Shown: piece after piece, positions 7,676-18,424 of the stretch | Position numbering within the stretch: the stretch's first letter is position 1 | Layout of the letters: each line of letters begins with the position of its first letter | NCBI GenBank assembly: GCA_013215775.1 | Contig: JABSQO010000019.1 | Location: 1-35,044, forward strand | Direction of reading: 5' to 3' | Length of the DNA: 35,044 nucleotides | Source of the DNA: Piscirickettsiaceae bacterium | Lineage (GTDB): Bacteria > Pseudomonadota > Gammaproteobacteria > Nitrosococcales > Methylophagaceae | Notes under the pieces: generated by a model | The model's database searches: none | The model's input: the letters and a program-made list of their open reading frames with translations, nothing else | Told to the model about the DNA's origin: nothing | Program-made: the position numbers and the translations under genes

Positions 7676-10027
7676 ATGGTAATTAAAACGCTTGCCAGTG
7701 TTGCAGTAATAAGTGCACTGGGATTGTTAACATCCATGCAGGCTTATGCTTTTGGTCTGGGGAATATTACAACATCCTCTGCTCTGAATGAACCATTTAA
7801 AGCTGAAATAGCGGTAACCGCTATACGTGGCAATGAGGCAGGAAATTTGCAAGTTCGCTTGGCTTCCAGCGAAGAGTTTGAGCGTGCAGGAATCGAGCGT
7901 AGTTTTTTACTCAGCAAGTTTAAATTTGAGGTGGTTGAAAAGGCGGGTTCAGCAACCATCTTTATTACAACTAAAGTTCCGATTAAAGAACCTTTTGTTG
8001 AATTTTTAGTAACAGCAACAACTGGCCATGGGCGATTGATTCGTGAGTATACGGTATTGCTTGACCCACCAAAAACAGTATTTACCAAGCCAATACCCGT
8101 TAAAAAAGCAGCAAAAGTTGTTAAGGAATCAACCCAAGAATCAAATGTAACTAGCTATCAATATGATGCGCCAAGCTCATCATCGAATAGTCTAACGTCA
8201 TATGGCCCAACAGATCGGACTGATACCTTATGGGACATTGCATTAAAAACCAAACAAGAAAAATCTATTTCAGTGCATCAACAGATGATGGCATTGGTAC
8301 AAGAAAATCCACGTGCGTTTATCCGTAATAATATTAATGGTCTTAAAGCTGGTTATACGCTATCCATTCCTAGTGCTGATGTAGTTAAGGCATTATCAAA
8401 AAGCCAAGCAATATCTGCAGTCCGTGAACAGAATAGTACATGGAAAAATCGGAATAAAATCCCCTCTGCTCCAGTTGTTGTTGTAGAAGAAGCTGTGACA
8501 TCTACTAATTCAATGAAGGAAGTCGAGACTGTAACAGAGCCATCCGAAGTGGTAGCTGAGGTAGTTGAGGGTGAGAACACGACAGCCCGCTTGAAATTAG
8601 TTGCTCCCAATGATGAACCCTCATTAGAAGGTGGAGAGTTGTCTCCTATGGGGAGTGATAATCTATCAAAGTTGAGTGAACAGCTAACACTGGCACAAGA
8701 AAAAATTGAAGGTCAGGCACAAGAGAATATCGACATTAAGTCCCGTATGGATGTGATGGAAGAACAGATCCAGACCTTGCGCCGACTAATCTCTCTGAAA
8801 GATGCAGATTTAGCTAGATTACAAAGTTCACTCGAACAAGGTGAGCAGGTCGAAGTTGACGATACTTTAGGTCAAATGACTGAAAATACTTTAGCGCTGT
8901 TAGAAGAACAAGATGCACAGTTAAACACTGAAGAAAATAGAGATGATCAGTCGCAAACGGAAATGACTGAAGTCGAACAATATTTTGCTTCAATAGGGCA
9001 GGATGAACCGACAATAGAACAGACTGATGGCATAGCTGATGTATCAGTAACTGAAGAGCTTGTGGCTGAACCAACAGAAAATGTGATTGCAGGGATTGAT
9101 TTATCAGCTATCCCATCAGTTGATGAAGTTATTGCTTACACATCAAATTTGCTGGATATGGATACAAGTAAAGCTGATTCATTATTTGCTGAAGTTAAAA
9201 TATTTGTTGCCGAACATAAGAAGGAAACAATGTCCGGAGCATTATTATTTTTGTTAATTTTGTGGTTGTTAGTAAGACGTCGTAATCGCCCAGATATGAC
9301 ATGGGATGAAGCCGTTGAGAAGCTTGATGACAGTGAATCAGTTATTGCACCGCCAGTATATGACAATACTTCCAAGGGTAATGATAATTCCGATGAAATG
9401 TTGGTGGAAGAGATTGAAGAAGACAACACTAGCGAAGAAATCATTGCAGATATTCAAGAAGAAACCATAGAAGAATCGACGGAAGTTGAAGAGCCAAAAA
9501 GTGAAGCACTAGATGATGCTACAGATAGTGACGATGTAGCAAAGACTGAACAAGAAAGTTCTGATTTAGCATTTAATATTGAAAGTTTGCCACCAGAAGA
9601 AAATCTATCAGATGATGTACCAACAGATAGTGACGATGAACATGGTGATTTAGCAAGTTTTGATCCTAATGCAGAGATCGTTTCTGAGGATGTTAAAGAA
9701 CAATTATCAAACGAGCCTTTATCGTTTGACGTGGCAAGTGCGGATAGTGATTCATCAGATGAAGAATTGTTAACAATAGATATTGAAAGTGGCAATTCAG
9801 AAAAAACAACTGAAAATTCAGATCTTGAAACTGATAGCAATGAGCTTGAATTTGATTTGAGTGATTTCGATGAGGTTGATGAGGCTGAAACTAAGCTGGA
9901 TCTCGCGGCAGCCTATATTGATATGGGTGACCCAGATGGCGCTAAAAGCATATTAGAAGAAGTCCTTAATGAAGGTAATGAAGAGCAAAAAGGTCGCGCT
10001 CAAGCAATGCTGACAGACTTGTCATAA
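7676..10027 (+). CDS. fimV: FimV/HubP-type polar landmark protein with LysM domain
   Basis: 783 residues from the ATG at 7676, which has AAGGAG six bases upstream and begins a clean signal peptide (cleavage after AYA, residue 25). A longer reading from a GTG at 7631 would place 15 extra residues before the signal and is less likely. Domains: periplasmic FimV N-terminal region (LNEPFKAEIAVTAIRGNE, about 30-135), a LysM-like peptidoglycan-binding domain (about 175-235), a coiled coil (about 330-390), one membrane helix (about 520-537, LLFLLILWLLVRR), a long very acidic cytoplasmic part, and the FimV C-terminal TPR-like motif (LDLAAAYIDMGDPDGAKSIL). The family organises the cell pole for type IV pili and flagella. 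The acidic middle is low in complexity and poorly conserved, as usual. Confidence 0.93.
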   Translation: MVIKTLASVAVISALGLLTSMQAYAFGLGNITTSSALNEPFKAEIAVTAIRGNEAGNLQVRLASSEEFERAGIERSFLLSKFKFEVVEKAGSATIFITTKVPIKEPFVEFLVTATTGHGRLIREYTVLLDPPKTVFTKPIPVKKAAKVVKESTQESNVTSYQYDAPSSSSNSLTSYGPTDRTDTLWDIALKTKQEKSISVHQQMMALVQENPRAFIRNNINGLKAGYTLSIPSADVVKALSKSQAISAVREQNSTWKNRNKIPSAPVVVVEEAVTSTNSMKEVETVTEPSEVVAEVVEGENTTARLKLVAPNDEPSLEGGELSPMGSDNLSKLSEQLTLAQEKIEGQAQENIDIKSRMDVMEEQIQTLRRLISLKDADLARLQSSLEQGEQVEVDDTLGQMTENTLALLEEQDAQLNTEENRDDQSQTEMTEVEQYFASIGQDEPTIEQTDGIADVSVTEELVAEPTENVIAGIDLSAIPSVDEVIAYTSNLLDMDTSKADSLFAEVKIFVAEHKKETMSGALLFLLILWLLVRRRNRPDMTWDEAVEKLDDSESVIAPPVYDNTSKGNDNSDEMLVEEIEEDNTSEEIIADIQEETIEESTEVEEPKSEALDDATDSDDVAKTEQESSDLAFNIESLPPEENLSDDVPTDSDDEHGDLASFDPNAEIVSEDVKEQLSNEPLSFDVASADSDSSDEELLTIDIESGNSEKTTENSDLETDSNELEFDLSDFDEVDEAETKLDLAAAYIDMGDPDGAKSILEEVLNEGNEEQKGRAQAMLTDLS

Positions 10028-10039
10028 ATTGGTCGTTAA

Positions 10040-10819
10040 GTGAGGGTCGCCTTAGGCGTTGAATATGATGGGACTGAATTTGCTGGCTGGCAAGTTCAAC
10101 CTGAGCAACGAACTGTCCAAGGGTGCTTGGAAATAGCATTAAGTTCTGTTGCAAATCACCCAGTGAAGACGGTTGCGGCTGGACGTACCGATTCGGGCGT
10201 TCATGCGCTACAGCAAGTAGCGCACTTCGATAGCGACTCAAAGCGTAGTGAGCGCAGTTGGATTCTTGGGCTGAATTCAAATTTGCCAGATGATATGAAT
10301 ATCACTTGGGCTCGACCGGTGGATGATGATTTCAGCGCACGATTTTCAGCATTAAACCGTAGTTATCGATATTTGATTTTCAATCGTATTGGACGCTCAT
10401 CAATACGTGCCAATCGTATGTGGTGGTTATTTAGCCCTCTGGATGAACAGCGAATGCAAGAAGCGGCTGATTTATTGGTAGGCCATCATGATTTCTCAGC
10501 TTTTCGGGCAAAACTATGCCAGGCCCATAGCCCTATTAAAACAGTGGAAAAGATACAAGTTACCCGACAAGGTGACTGTATTGCGATTGATGTTAAAGCG
10601 CAATCTTTTCTACATCATATGGTGCGAAATATTGTGGGGGTTCTTGTACCCATTGGCCAAGGTATTAAACCGGTCTCTTGGGCTAAAACCGTATTGGAAA
10701 GTCGTGACCGAGGCCAAGGGGGAATTACTTCTGCTCCGGAAGGTTTATATTTTGTGAATGTTGAATATCCTGAACAATATAAGCTACCAACAGTGTCAGC
10801 TTTTCCTGTGGTCTGGTAA
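10040..10819 (+). CDS. truA: tRNA pseudouridine(38-40) synthase TruA
   Basis: 259 residues from a GTG start 12 bases after fimV. It converts uridines 38-40 in the anticodon arm of many tRNAs to pseudouridine. The catalytic Asp is residue 51 in AAGRTDSGVHALQQVAHFD. The N-terminal LGVEYDGTEFAGWQ, the central RYLIFNR and the C-terminal SFLHHMVRNIVG are all canonical. No good ribosome-binding site is visible, so expression is probably coupled to fimV. Confidence 0.96.
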   Translation: MRVALGVEYDGTEFAGWQVQPEQRTVQGCLEIALSSVANHPVKTVAAGRTDSGVHALQQVAHFDSDSKRSERSWILGLNSNLPDDMNITWARPVDDDFSARFSALNRSYRYLIFNRIGRSSIRANRMWWLFSPLDEQRMQEAADLLVGHHDFSAFRAKLCQAHSPIKTVEKIQVTRQGDCIAIDVKAQSFLHHMVRNIVGVLVPIGQGIKPVSWAKTVLESRDRGQGGITSAPEGLYFVNVEYPEQYKLPTVSAFPVVW

Positions 10820-10854
10820 AGTATCCTATTAGATTTTTCTCTCAGACTGAATTC

Positions 10855-11469
10855 ATGAGAACACGTGTAAAAATTTGTGGCATAACTCGCCGCCAAGATG
10901 CTGAATTTGCAATTGAAATAGGTGCGGACGCGCTAGGGTTAGTGTTTTATTCCCCAAGTCCAAGAGCCGTTACTATTGCGCAGGCACAGCAGATTGTTGA
11001 GAATTTACCTCCATTTATTAGCATTGTTGCACTTTTTGTTGATGCGGAGCCTGAATACGTGCACGCGTGTTTAAATGCAGTGAGAATTGATGTTTTACAA
11101 TTTCATGGTGATGAAAGCCCTGATTATTGTGAACAATTTGATCGACCTTATTTAAAGGCGATTAGAATGCGAGATGGTGTTGATCTAGTTGGCTTGTCAA
11201 CTAACTATAAATCAGCGACAGCATTGTTATTAGATAGTTATCAGCCTGGAATACCAGGGGGAACTGGCCAAGCATTTGATTGGTCAATGATTAAACAGAT
11301 TAATAAACCTATTATCCTTGCAGGAGGATTAACGGTTGAGAATGTTGCTGAAGCAATAAAACAAGTAAATCCTTATGCGGTTGATGTCAGTGGTGGTGTT
11401 GAACAGTCAAAAGGGATAAAAGATAAGCAAAAAGTCAGCGCTTTCATACAAGAGGTAGTAAATGGCTGA
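10855..11469 (+). CDS. trpF: Phosphoribosylanthranilate isomerase TrpF
   Basis: 204 residues, a compact TIM barrel catalysing the isomerisation of phosphoribosylanthranilate in tryptophan synthesis. The catalytic Cys is residue 8 in [12 protein letters not shown] and the catalytic Asp is residue 127 in [15 protein letters not shown]. The phosphate loop [11 protein letters not shown] and the end [14 protein letters not shown] are intact. Its last eight bases overlap the start of trpB (ATGGCTGA), which points to translational coupling. It is a single-function protein, not fused to TrpC as in enteric bacteria. Confidence 0.97.
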   Translation: MRTRVKICGITRRQDAEFAIEIGADALGLVFYSPSPRAVTIAQAQQIVENLPPFISIVALFVDAEPEYVHACLNAVRIDVLQFHGDESPDYCEQFDRPYLKAIRMRDGVDLVGLSTNYKSATALLLDSYQPGIPGGTGQAFDWSMIKQINKPIILAGGLTVENVAEAIKQVNPYAVDVSGGVEQSKGIKDKQKVSAFIQEVVNG

Positions 11470-12682
11470 AAATACGGAAAATAATTATTACGATAGCTAT
11501 CCTGATGATAAAGGTCATTTTGGGCAATATGGTGGTCGTTTTGTCGGTGAAACATTAATGGAAGCGATCTATGCATTAGAAGAAGCATACAATCGTTATA
11601 AAGATGAGCCCGAGTTTCAAGCTGAAATGGATAAAGATTTGGCTGATTTTGTGGGTAGACCTTCACCGCTTTATCATGCCCAGAATTGGACGAAAAGATT
11701 AGGTGGTGCCCAAATCTACCTTAAACGTGAAGATCTCAATCACACGGGTGCGCATAAAATAAACAATACCATTGGCCAAGCATTACTGGCGAAACGGATG
11801 GGTAAAACGCGCATTATTGCTGAAACGGGTGCTGGTCAGCATGGTGTTGCTACTGCAACTGTTGCTGCGAGACTTGGTATTGAATGTGTGGTCTATATGG
11901 GTGCTGAAGATGTTCAGCGTCAGGCACAAAATGTTTACCGAATGAAATTATTAGGTGCGGAAGTGATTCCAGTGGAATCAGGTTCACGGACATTAAAAGA
12001 TGCATTAAATGAAGCCTTGCGTGATTGGGTGACCAATGTTGATAATACTTTCTACATCATTGGCACAGTTGCAGGGCCACATCCTTACCCAGAAATGGTC
12101 CGAGATTTTCAAACTATTATTGGTCGTGAAGCGCGTAACCAGATCATGAAAGCGGCAGGACGCCTGCCCGATGCCTTAATTGCCTGCATTGGTGGTGGCT
12201 CAAATGCTATTGGTTTATTCCATCCATTCATCGGTGATGAAGATGTTGTTATGTATGGTGTTGAAGGTGCGGGCCATGGCATTGAAACGGGTCAACATGC
12301 TGCACCATTATGTGCCGGTACGCCAGGTGTATTACACGGTAATCGAACCTATTTAATGCAAGATGAAAATGGTCAAATCACTGAAACACATTCGATTTCT
12401 GCGGGTTTAGATTATCCTGGTGTTGGACCCGAACATGCTTTACTCAAAGATATCGGTCGAGCACAGTACGTATCGGTGACAGATGAAGAAGCATTACAGG
12501 CATTTCATGACCTAACGCGAATTGAAGGAATTATCCCAGCATTAGAATCAAGTCATGCTTTGGCTTACGCTACTAAGTTGGCTCCGACGATGTCTTCGGA
12601 TCAGATAATATTGATTAACTTGTCGGGTCGGGGAGATAAAGATATGCATACTGTTGCCGCCATGGCCGGTTTAAGTTTCTAA
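11462..12682 (+). CDS. trpB: Tryptophan synthase beta chain TrpB
   Basis: 406 residues. It condenses indole and serine using pyridoxal phosphate; the Schiff-base Lys is residue 99 in [17 protein letters not shown]. The phosphate-binding loop [12 protein letters not shown] and the [13 protein letters not shown] start are typical of TrpB1. It overlaps trpF by eight bases and is followed by trpA after ten bases, giving a trpFBA unit. The remaining trp genes are not in this window. Confidence 0.98.
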   Translation: MAENTENNYYDSYPDDKGHFGQYGGRFVGETLMEAIYALEEAYNRYKDEPEFQAEMDKDLADFVGRPSPLYHAQNWTKRLGGAQIYLKREDLNHTGAHKINNTIGQALLAKRMGKTRIIAETGAGQHGVATATVAARLGIECVVYMGAEDVQRQAQNVYRMKLLGAEVIPVESGSRTLKDALNEALRDWVTNVDNTFYIIGTVAGPHPYPEMVRDFQTIIGREARNQIMKAAGRLPDALIACIGGGSNAIGLFHPFIGDEDVVMYGVEGAGHGIETGQHAAPLCAGTPGVLHGNRTYLMQDENGQITETHSISAGLDYPGVGPEHALLKDIGRAQYVSVTDEEALQAFHDLTRIEGIIPALESSHALAYATKLAPTMSSDQIILINLSGRGDKDMHTVAAMAGLSF

Positions 12683-12692
12683 AGGATTAAAG

Positions 12693-13511
12693 ATGAGTCG
12701 TATTAGCCACTGTTTTGAAAAATTAAAAGCTGACGGTCAAACTGCCTTGATCCCCTATATCACTGCCGGTGATCCTGTGTCTTGGATAACTGTGCCTATG
12801 TTACATGCGCTTGTTGACGCAGGTGCAGATATTCTTGAATTAGGTGTCCCTTTTTCTGATCCGATGTCAGATGGTCCTGTTATTCAAAAGGCTTGTGAAC
12901 GAGCCTTAAAAAATAATATTTCAATTCATAATGTGTTGGATATGGTGCGTCAATTTAGAGAAAAAGATACCACAACACCTGTTGTATTAATGGGGTATGC
13001 CAATCCTCTAGAAGCAATGGGATATGAAGCATTTGCTCAACAAGCTCAACAAGCTGGTGTTGATGGTGTTTTAACAGTTGATATGCCGCCAGAAGAGTCA
13101 GGTGAATTTTTACCGATGATGGATAAGTATGGTATTGATACTATCTTTTTAGTTGCACCGACAACATCAGTTGAGCGAATGGCAACAATAGCCCAATATG
13201 CAAAAGGTTTTCTTTACTATGTTTCTATTAAAGGTGTGACAGGAGCTGCAAGCATAGATGTGACGGAAGTTGCTGCTAAAGTAGCATTGTTAAGACAATG
13301 TACAGACTTACCGTTAGGGGTAGGGTTTGGTATTCGCGATGGGCAATCTGCAGCGGCAGTAGCTGAATTTTCCGATGCGGTAGTTGTAGGGAGTACACTA
13401 GTCAAATGTATTGCCGAACATAGCGATAACCCTGAAGCGTTGCCAGAAGCTTTGGCCAGTTTATTAGCAGAAATGCGTCATGCTATTAATGCACGAGATA
13501 TGGCAAAATAA
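12693..13511 (+). CDS. trpA: Tryptophan synthase alpha chain TrpA
   Basis: 272 residues, the TIM-barrel subunit that releases indole from indole-3-glycerol phosphate and channels it to TrpB. The catalytic Glu49 and Asp60 lie in [16 protein letters not shown]. Phosphate-binding elements around GFGIRDG and VVVGSTLV are present. AGGA precedes the ATG at suitable distance. It sits between trpB and accD, an order common in gammaproteobacteria. Confidence 0.98.
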   Translation: MSRISHCFEKLKADGQTALIPYITAGDPVSWITVPMLHALVDAGADILELGVPFSDPMSDGPVIQKACERALKNNISIHNVLDMVRQFREKDTTTPVVLMGYANPLEAMGYEAFAQQAQQAGVDGVLTVDMPPEESGEFLPMMDKYGIDTIFLVAPTTSVERMATIAQYAKGFLYYVSIKGVTGAASIDVTEVAAKVALLRQCTDLPLGVGFGIRDGQSAAAVAEFSDAVVVGSTLVKCIAEHSDNPEALPEALASLLAEMRHAINARDMAK

Positions 13512-13541
13512 ACTACGAAATTAATACTATAGGTAACAAAT

Positions 13542-14399
13542 ATGAGTTGGTTTGAAAAATTAATTCCTTCAAAAATTCGGACTACAGTACGTAGTCGCTC
13601 AGTACCTGAAGGTGTTTGGTGTAAATGTCCTGCTTGTGACAGTGTTCTTTATCGTGCGGAATTAGAACGAAACTTACATGTTTGTCCTAAGTGTGATCAT
13701 CACCAACGAATTAATGCTCGTACTCGGTTAGAAAGCTTTTTAGATGAAGGCGAACGGTTAGAAATTGCTGCTAATATTAAACCTGTCGACACATTAAAAT
13801 TTAAAGATAGCAAAAAATATAAAGATCGTATTACTCAAGCCCAGAAAAAGACGGGTGAAAATGATGCGCTACTGGCAATGCAAGGATCAATCAATGATTT
13901 GCCTGTGGTAGCAGTATCATTTGATTTTGGTTTTATGGGCGGCTCTATGGGCGCTGTGGTGGGTGAAAAATTTGTTCGCGCGGCACGAGTGGCGTTAGAT
14001 AAAAAGATCCCACTAATTTGCTTCTCTGCTAGTGGGGGTGCTCGTATGCAAGAGGGCTTATTCTCATTAATGCAAATGGCAAAAACCAGTACTATCTTGG
14101 GTCAACTAAGCAAAGCTGGCATACCTTTTATTTCGGTGCTAACCGATCCTACAATGGGTGGCGTATCGGCCAGTTTAGCAATGTTAGGTGATATTAATAT
14201 TGCAGAACCGAAAGCGCTCATTGGTTTTGCTGGCCCTCGAGTTATTGAACAAACTGTACGTGAAACCTTACCTGAAGGCTTTCAACGTAGTGAATTTTTA
14301 GTAGAACATGGTGCGATTGATATGATTGTGGATCGTCGCGATATGCGCGATCGCGTAACGAGTATGTTAGCCATGTTGCAAAAGCATGCAGCTGCTTAG
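13542..14399 (+). CDS. accD: Acetyl-CoA carboxylase carboxyltransferase subunit beta AccD
   Basis: 285 residues. With AccA it moves the carboxyl group from biotin to acetyl-CoA, the committed step of fatty acid synthesis. An N-terminal zinc ribbon is formed by Cys29-x2-Cys32 and Cys48-x2-Cys51 ([20 protein letters not shown]). The crotonase-fold core includes [37 protein letters not shown] and [16 protein letters not shown]. accA is not in the window. folC follows after 13 bases. Confidence 0.98.
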   Translation: MSWFEKLIPSKIRTTVRSRSVPEGVWCKCPACDSVLYRAELERNLHVCPKCDHHQRINARTRLESFLDEGERLEIAANIKPVDTLKFKDSKKYKDRITQAQKKTGENDALLAMQGSINDLPVVAVSFDFGFMGGSMGAVVGEKFVRAARVALDKKIPLICFSASGGARMQEGLFSLMQMAKTSTILGQLSKAGIPFISVLTDPTMGGVSASLAMLGDINIAEPKALIGFAGPRVIEQTVRETLPEGFQRSEFLVEHGAIDMIVDRRDMRDRVTSMLAMLQKHAAA

Positions 14400-14412
14400 A
14401 TTTACTTAATAG

Positions 14413-15693
14413 ATGCGTTTTGACACCCTGTCACAGTGGTTAGAATGGCAGGAAACCCTCCACTTTACGAAAGTTGATCCTGGTCTAGATAGAGTAGGTT
14501 ATGTTTGGCAAAAGATGGGTGGTAAAATTAAACTCCCATTCACGGTCATCACGGTTGCCGGTACCAATGGTAAAGGATCATCTGTAGCGATACTTGAATC
14601 TATTTTGCGTGCTGCTGGATATCGTACAGGCACCTATACGTCACCACATCTGCTAAGTTATAACGAACGTATCTGTATTGATCATGTTCCTTGTGATGAC
14701 GATACAATTTGTGAAGCATTCAATCGTATTGATAATGCCCGAGAGGATACATCAATAACCTATTTTGAATTTGCCACATTAGCAGCAGTTGATATTTTTA
14801 GCCGGCAAAAAATAGATATCGCCATTCTGGAAGTCGGTATGGGTGGACGATTAGATGCGGTAAATCTATTTGATACCGATATTGCACTTGTTACACCTAT
14901 TGGGATAGACCACACGGCCTGGTTAGGAGAAAGTCGGGAGAAAATCGCCTTTGAAAAAGCAGGGATCATACGTGCAGGTAAACCTGTTGTATGTTCTGAA
15001 GACACACCGGCCAAAAGTTTAGTTGATCATGCAAAATCATTAGAAGCACCAATTTATCAAGCGGAAGTTGATTTTAAGGCTGTTAAAGAGCTGGACAGGT
15101 GGCATTGGTCTAATAACACAGAACATTGGCAAAATTTACCCTTGCCAGCACTGATTGGTTCATATCAAATTCAAAATTCGGCAGCAGTACTGCAAGTTAT
15201 TTCATTACTGCACCAGCAAGACTTTACTATTAGTGAACAAAATATTCGTACTGGACTGGCTGATGTAGAACTTGCTGGTCGTTTTCAACGATTATTGGGT
15301 GATGTGGAACGGATCTTTGATGTGACTCATAATCATCTAGGTGCAGAGAATCTAGCTGGCTTACTGGTTGAAACAGCCTGTAATGGCCGAACACTCGCGG
15401 TGTTAGGAATATTAAAAGATAAAGATATTACGGCGGTGACATCGGCATTAGGGTTGTCAATTGATAGTTGGTATGTTGCAGGCCTTGATGGTGCTAGAGG
15501 CATTACAGGTGATGATTTGGCTATTCAAATAGTCAATGTGCTTGAAAATAGTGATGTTAAGCCTCATATAACAGTTATTGATGCCTATCTACATGCGATG
15601 AAAGATGCTCAGATAGGTGACCGAATATTAATTTTTGGTTCATTCCTAACTGTAGAAGCGGTGATGAAAACAATTTCGAATGAGCTTATTTAG
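14413..15693 (+). CDS. folC: Bifunctional dihydrofolate/folylpolyglutamate synthase FolC
   Basis: 426 residues. It adds glutamate to dihydropteroate and then to folates, in the cytoplasm. The ATP-binding P-loop TVAGTNGKGSSVAIL spans about residues 47-61, followed by the folate loop TYTSPHLLSYNERI and the Mur-ligase-like ILEVGMGGRLDAVN and TPIGIDHTAWLG. The C-terminal domain contains FDVTHNHLGAENL. The usual neighbours after folC (the SPOR-domain gene dedD, cvpA, purF) are absent; an SPFH gene follows instead. The start lacks an obvious Shine-Dalgarno sequence and is probably coupled to accD. Confidence 0.96.
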   Translation: MRFDTLSQWLEWQETLHFTKVDPGLDRVGYVWQKMGGKIKLPFTVITVAGTNGKGSSVAILESILRAAGYRTGTYTSPHLLSYNERICIDHVPCDDDTICEAFNRIDNAREDTSITYFEFATLAAVDIFSRQKIDIAILEVGMGGRLDAVNLFDTDIALVTPIGIDHTAWLGESREKIAFEKAGIIRAGKPVVCSEDTPAKSLVDHAKSLEAPIYQAEVDFKAVKELDRWHWSNNTEHWQNLPLPALIGSYQIQNSAAVLQVISLLHQQDFTISEQNIRTGLADVELAGRFQRLLGDVERIFDVTHNHLGAENLAGLLVETACNGRTLAVLGILKDKDITAVTSALGLSIDSWYVAGLDGARGITGDDLAIQIVNVLENSDVKPHITVIDAYLHAMKDAQIGDRILIFGSFLTVEAVMKTISNELI

Positions 15694-15703
15694 AGAGTAA
15701 CAG

Positions 15704-16594
15704 ATGAATAAAACAATACCTATTACTTCAATTGCCATTACAGCATTGATTTTGATTATAGTAATGAATTCTTATACCACGGTTAAAGCAGGCCATAATA
15801 AAGTGGCTACTTTATTTGGTGATGTGCAATCTGAACCTTATAAAGAAGGGTTTCATATTGTTAACCCATTACTTCAATTTACGAGCTTTGATTTGCGTCA
15901 ACTGACTTATACTTGGGATAAGATCCAAGTACCATCACAAGACAAATTAAAATCAACGATGGATGTGTCTGTTACCTTCCGCTTGGATGGAGCACGGACA
16001 CCAAAGATATTTCAAGAAACAGGTCGCTTAGAAGATGTGGTGAGCAAACATGTCACCCCTAAAGTACGCTCATTACTACGTGAGGCGGGTAAAACAGTTG
16101 GCAAATCACAAGATTTTTATCTTGATACGGTTCAGCAAGAACTTCAATTTTATATGGAAGATGGTCTTAGAACATACCTTGAACCTAAAGGGATTATCGT
16201 TCTAGCAGTGTTATTCCGTGATATTACTTTGCCACAAGTAGTGACCAGTGCAGTTATTCAGACTAAAGAACGTCAAGAGCAGTTAGAGCGTGAAAAAGCA
16301 CAACTCAATATAGTTGAACAACAAGCTCAGCAACAAGTTAAGCAAGCTGAAGCACGAGAGCAGGCAGCAATATCAGACGCTAACGCCAAACGAACTCATG
16401 CTGATGCTGAAGCATATCGAATTCTAAAAGAAGCCGAAGCTCAAGCTAATGCTAATGAAGTGTTATCGCGTTCGATCACTTCAGAGCTGATTGAATATAA
16501 TAGCGTTCAACGATGGAATGGTAGCTACCCACAAACATTGCTATCAGGTGATACGGGTGGAATTATCTTATCGTTACCTGGCACGACGAAATAG
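15704..16594 (+). CDS. SPFH/prohibitin-family membrane protein
   Basis: 296 residues: an N-terminal membrane anchor (about residues 7-22), an SPFH/band 7 domain (about 25-205, with AGHNKVATLFGDV and EPYKEGFHIVNPL), a long Glu/Gln/Ala-rich coiled coil (about 205-265) and a short tail. This resembles prohibitins and, more distantly, HflC. Such proteins form large rings in the membrane and often modulate FtsH-type proteolysis or membrane domains. No hflK-like partner is adjacent, which favours a homo-oligomeric prohibitin over HflKC. GAGAG precedes the ATG. It ends 13 bases from the convergent acyl-CoA ligase gene with no clear terminator between them. Confidence 0.85.
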   Translation: MNKTIPITSIAITALILIIVMNSYTTVKAGHNKVATLFGDVQSEPYKEGFHIVNPLLQFTSFDLRQLTYTWDKIQVPSQDKLKSTMDVSVTFRLDGARTPKIFQETGRLEDVVSKHVTPKVRSLLREAGKTVGKSQDFYLDTVQQELQFYMEDGLRTYLEPKGIIVLAVLFRDITLPQVVTSAVIQTKERQEQLEREKAQLNIVEQQAQQQVKQAEAREQAAISDANAKRTHADAEAYRILKEAEAQANANEVLSRSITSELIEYNSVQRWNGSYPQTLLSGDTGGIILSLPGTTK

Positions 16595-16607
16595 GGTATA
16601 AATAGAA

Positions 16608-18407
16608 TTAACTATACATCTTGTCAATATCTACCTGATGGTGCGTTATTACTTTGGTGCGTTTGATTTTCATGGTTGGCGTCATTAAATCATTTTCCAC
16701 GGTCCAAGGTTCTAATGTTAGGCTCACTCGCCGGATTCTGGCATAAGCAGGAAACTCATATAAGAGTTTACGCAAACGTTGGATAATATCGCTATGTAAG
16801 GCTTTGTCATTCAAACTATCATGGTTAAAGCCATCCAAGCCATGCTCTTTAGCTAAACTAAACCAGTTATCGGAATTCAGAACCAGTAAGGCTGATAAGA
16901 AAGATTCACCCTCACCGATGACGAGGGCCTGCTCAAATACATTATCCATTAATATTGCCGCTTCAATATCACCAGGTGGTACTTTTTCACCGTTGCTAAG
17001 AACAAGGATATCTTTAATGCGACCAGTGATATAAATATGTCCACTGTCACTAACACGAGCTTGATCGCCAGTATGTAACCAGCCTTGGGCATCAATGGTT
17101 TGTGCCGTTGCTTTATGGTTATTCCAATAACCCAACATATTGCCTGGGCCACGCACTAATAGTTCATCATTGTTGCCGACCATAACGGCTACGCCTGGAA
17201 TGGTTTTGCCAACGCTGGCAGGATCATTATCATCGGGTTCGTTAACACTAATAACTGGACTGGTTTCTGTTAATCCATAGCCCTGTACTAAACACATACC
17301 AAGACCAATAAATAATTTAGACACAGGCTGAGGCAATGCGGCACCACCACTAAGAATCAGACGTATATTCCCGCCCATTTTTTCCTGCACTTTAGAGGCC
17401 ACTAATTTTTCAAGCATAGGCCACATCAAAAAGCTAGGTCGCCACCAACCCCTACCTTGTTGATATTGGAAACGTGCCCAACCCAGTGCGACCGTCATTT
17501 TAAATAAACCTTTTGCGATAACCGATTTTTCAGCCAATTGAGTTTGTAGCTTGGTGTAGATTCGCTCAAAAATACGCGGTACGGCAATCATAAGGCTAGG
17601 TTTTACAGTTTGCATATCCTCAGCAAGTTGAGGGATACCCCGGGCATAAGCAACGGTCGCTCCAGCCATGATGGGTAAATAATATCCTGCAGTGCGTTCT
17701 AAGGTGTGTGAAAGCGGTAAAAAGGACAGAAATACATCACTTGGCAAAACCTCAAAATACTTTAGTGAACCAGAGGCTACAGATAACATATTGTGATGAC
17801 TTAGCATGACGCCTTTAGGACGGCCCGTTGTACCGGATGTGTATATGATTGACGCTAGTTTGTGAGGATCAGTGTCCCAATCTTGTATGACTCCCCAGTT
17901 ATCAGGTAACCATTGATCAGCATATACTACGGGTTCAGTTAATACAGTATCATCAGAGTTATTGATAATGACACGTTTGAGATCGTGTTCATCAGTAATG
18001 GATGGGGCGAGTCGTTTCCATTGAGCTGCCGTTTGCAAGAATAATAATTTAACATCTGCATCTTGCAAGATATAAGCGACATTATCGGGACGGTCATCAG
18101 GGTAGAGTGGTACTAACACTAAGCCAAGCCCCATAGCAGCTTGATCAAAAATCACCCATTCTTTACAGTTTTTTAGATTGATCGCTACGCGGTCACCCGG
18201 TTCTAATTGTTCTTTTGCTATGGCATCCTGCCAACGTGCGACCTGAGTCGCTACTTCTTCCCAAGTGACATCGTACCAAGACTTAGTTTTATTGGAGTAA
18301 CTGCGATAAGCGGGGTTATGAGGGCTACGTTTAAGACGCTCACGGAACAGGCCGTATAAGGTACCAGCTTGTTCTTGAGGGATAGTATCGGTAAGCACTG
18401 CCGCCAT
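16608..18407 (-). CDS. Long-chain fatty acid--CoA ligase (AMP-forming)
   Basis: 599 residues, an ANL-superfamily adenylating enzyme of the FAA1/FadD15 type that activates fatty acids to acyl-CoA. The AMP-binding P-loop IIYTSGTTGRPKGVMLSH is intact, as are the A5-type QGYGLTETSPVISVN and the hinge and C-terminal motifs GWLHTGDQARVSDSGHIYITGRIKDIL. AAGGAA lies nine bases before its ATG. It is 17 bases downstream of a fadL-like porin gene on the same strand, so uptake and activation of long-chain substrates are probably co-expressed. The length and the N-terminal region separate it from E. coli FadD (561 residues), hence no gene symbol. Confidence 0.92.
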   Translation of the reverse strand: MAAVLTDTIPQEQAGTLYGLFRERLKRSPHNPAYRSYSNKTKSWYDVTWEEVATQVARWQDAIAKEQLEPGDRVAINLKNCKEWVIFDQAAMGLGLVLVPLYPDDRPDNVAYILQDADVKLLFLQTAAQWKRLAPSITDEHDLKRVIINNSDDTVLTEPVVYADQWLPDNWGVIQDWDTDPHKLASIIYTSGTTGRPKGVMLSHHNMLSVASGSLKYFEVLPSDVFLSFLPLSHTLERTAGYYLPIMAGATVAYARGIPQLAEDMQTVKPSLMIAVPRIFERIYTKLQTQLAEKSVIAKGLFKMTVALGWARFQYQQGRGWWRPSFLMWPMLEKLVASKVQEKMGGNIRLILSGGAALPQPVSKLFIGLGMCLVQGYGLTETSPVISVNEPDDNDPASVGKTIPGVAVMVGNNDELLVRGPGNMLGYWNNHKATAQTIDAQGWLHTGDQARVSDSGHIYITGRIKDILVLSNGEKVPPGDIEAAILMDNVFEQALVIGEGESFLSALLVLNSDNWFSLAKEHGLDGFNHDSLNDKALHSDIIQRLRKLLYEFPAYARIRRVSLTLEPWTVENDLMTPTMKIKRTKVITHHQVDIDKMYS

Positions 18408-18424
18408 CTGACTAATTCCTTACT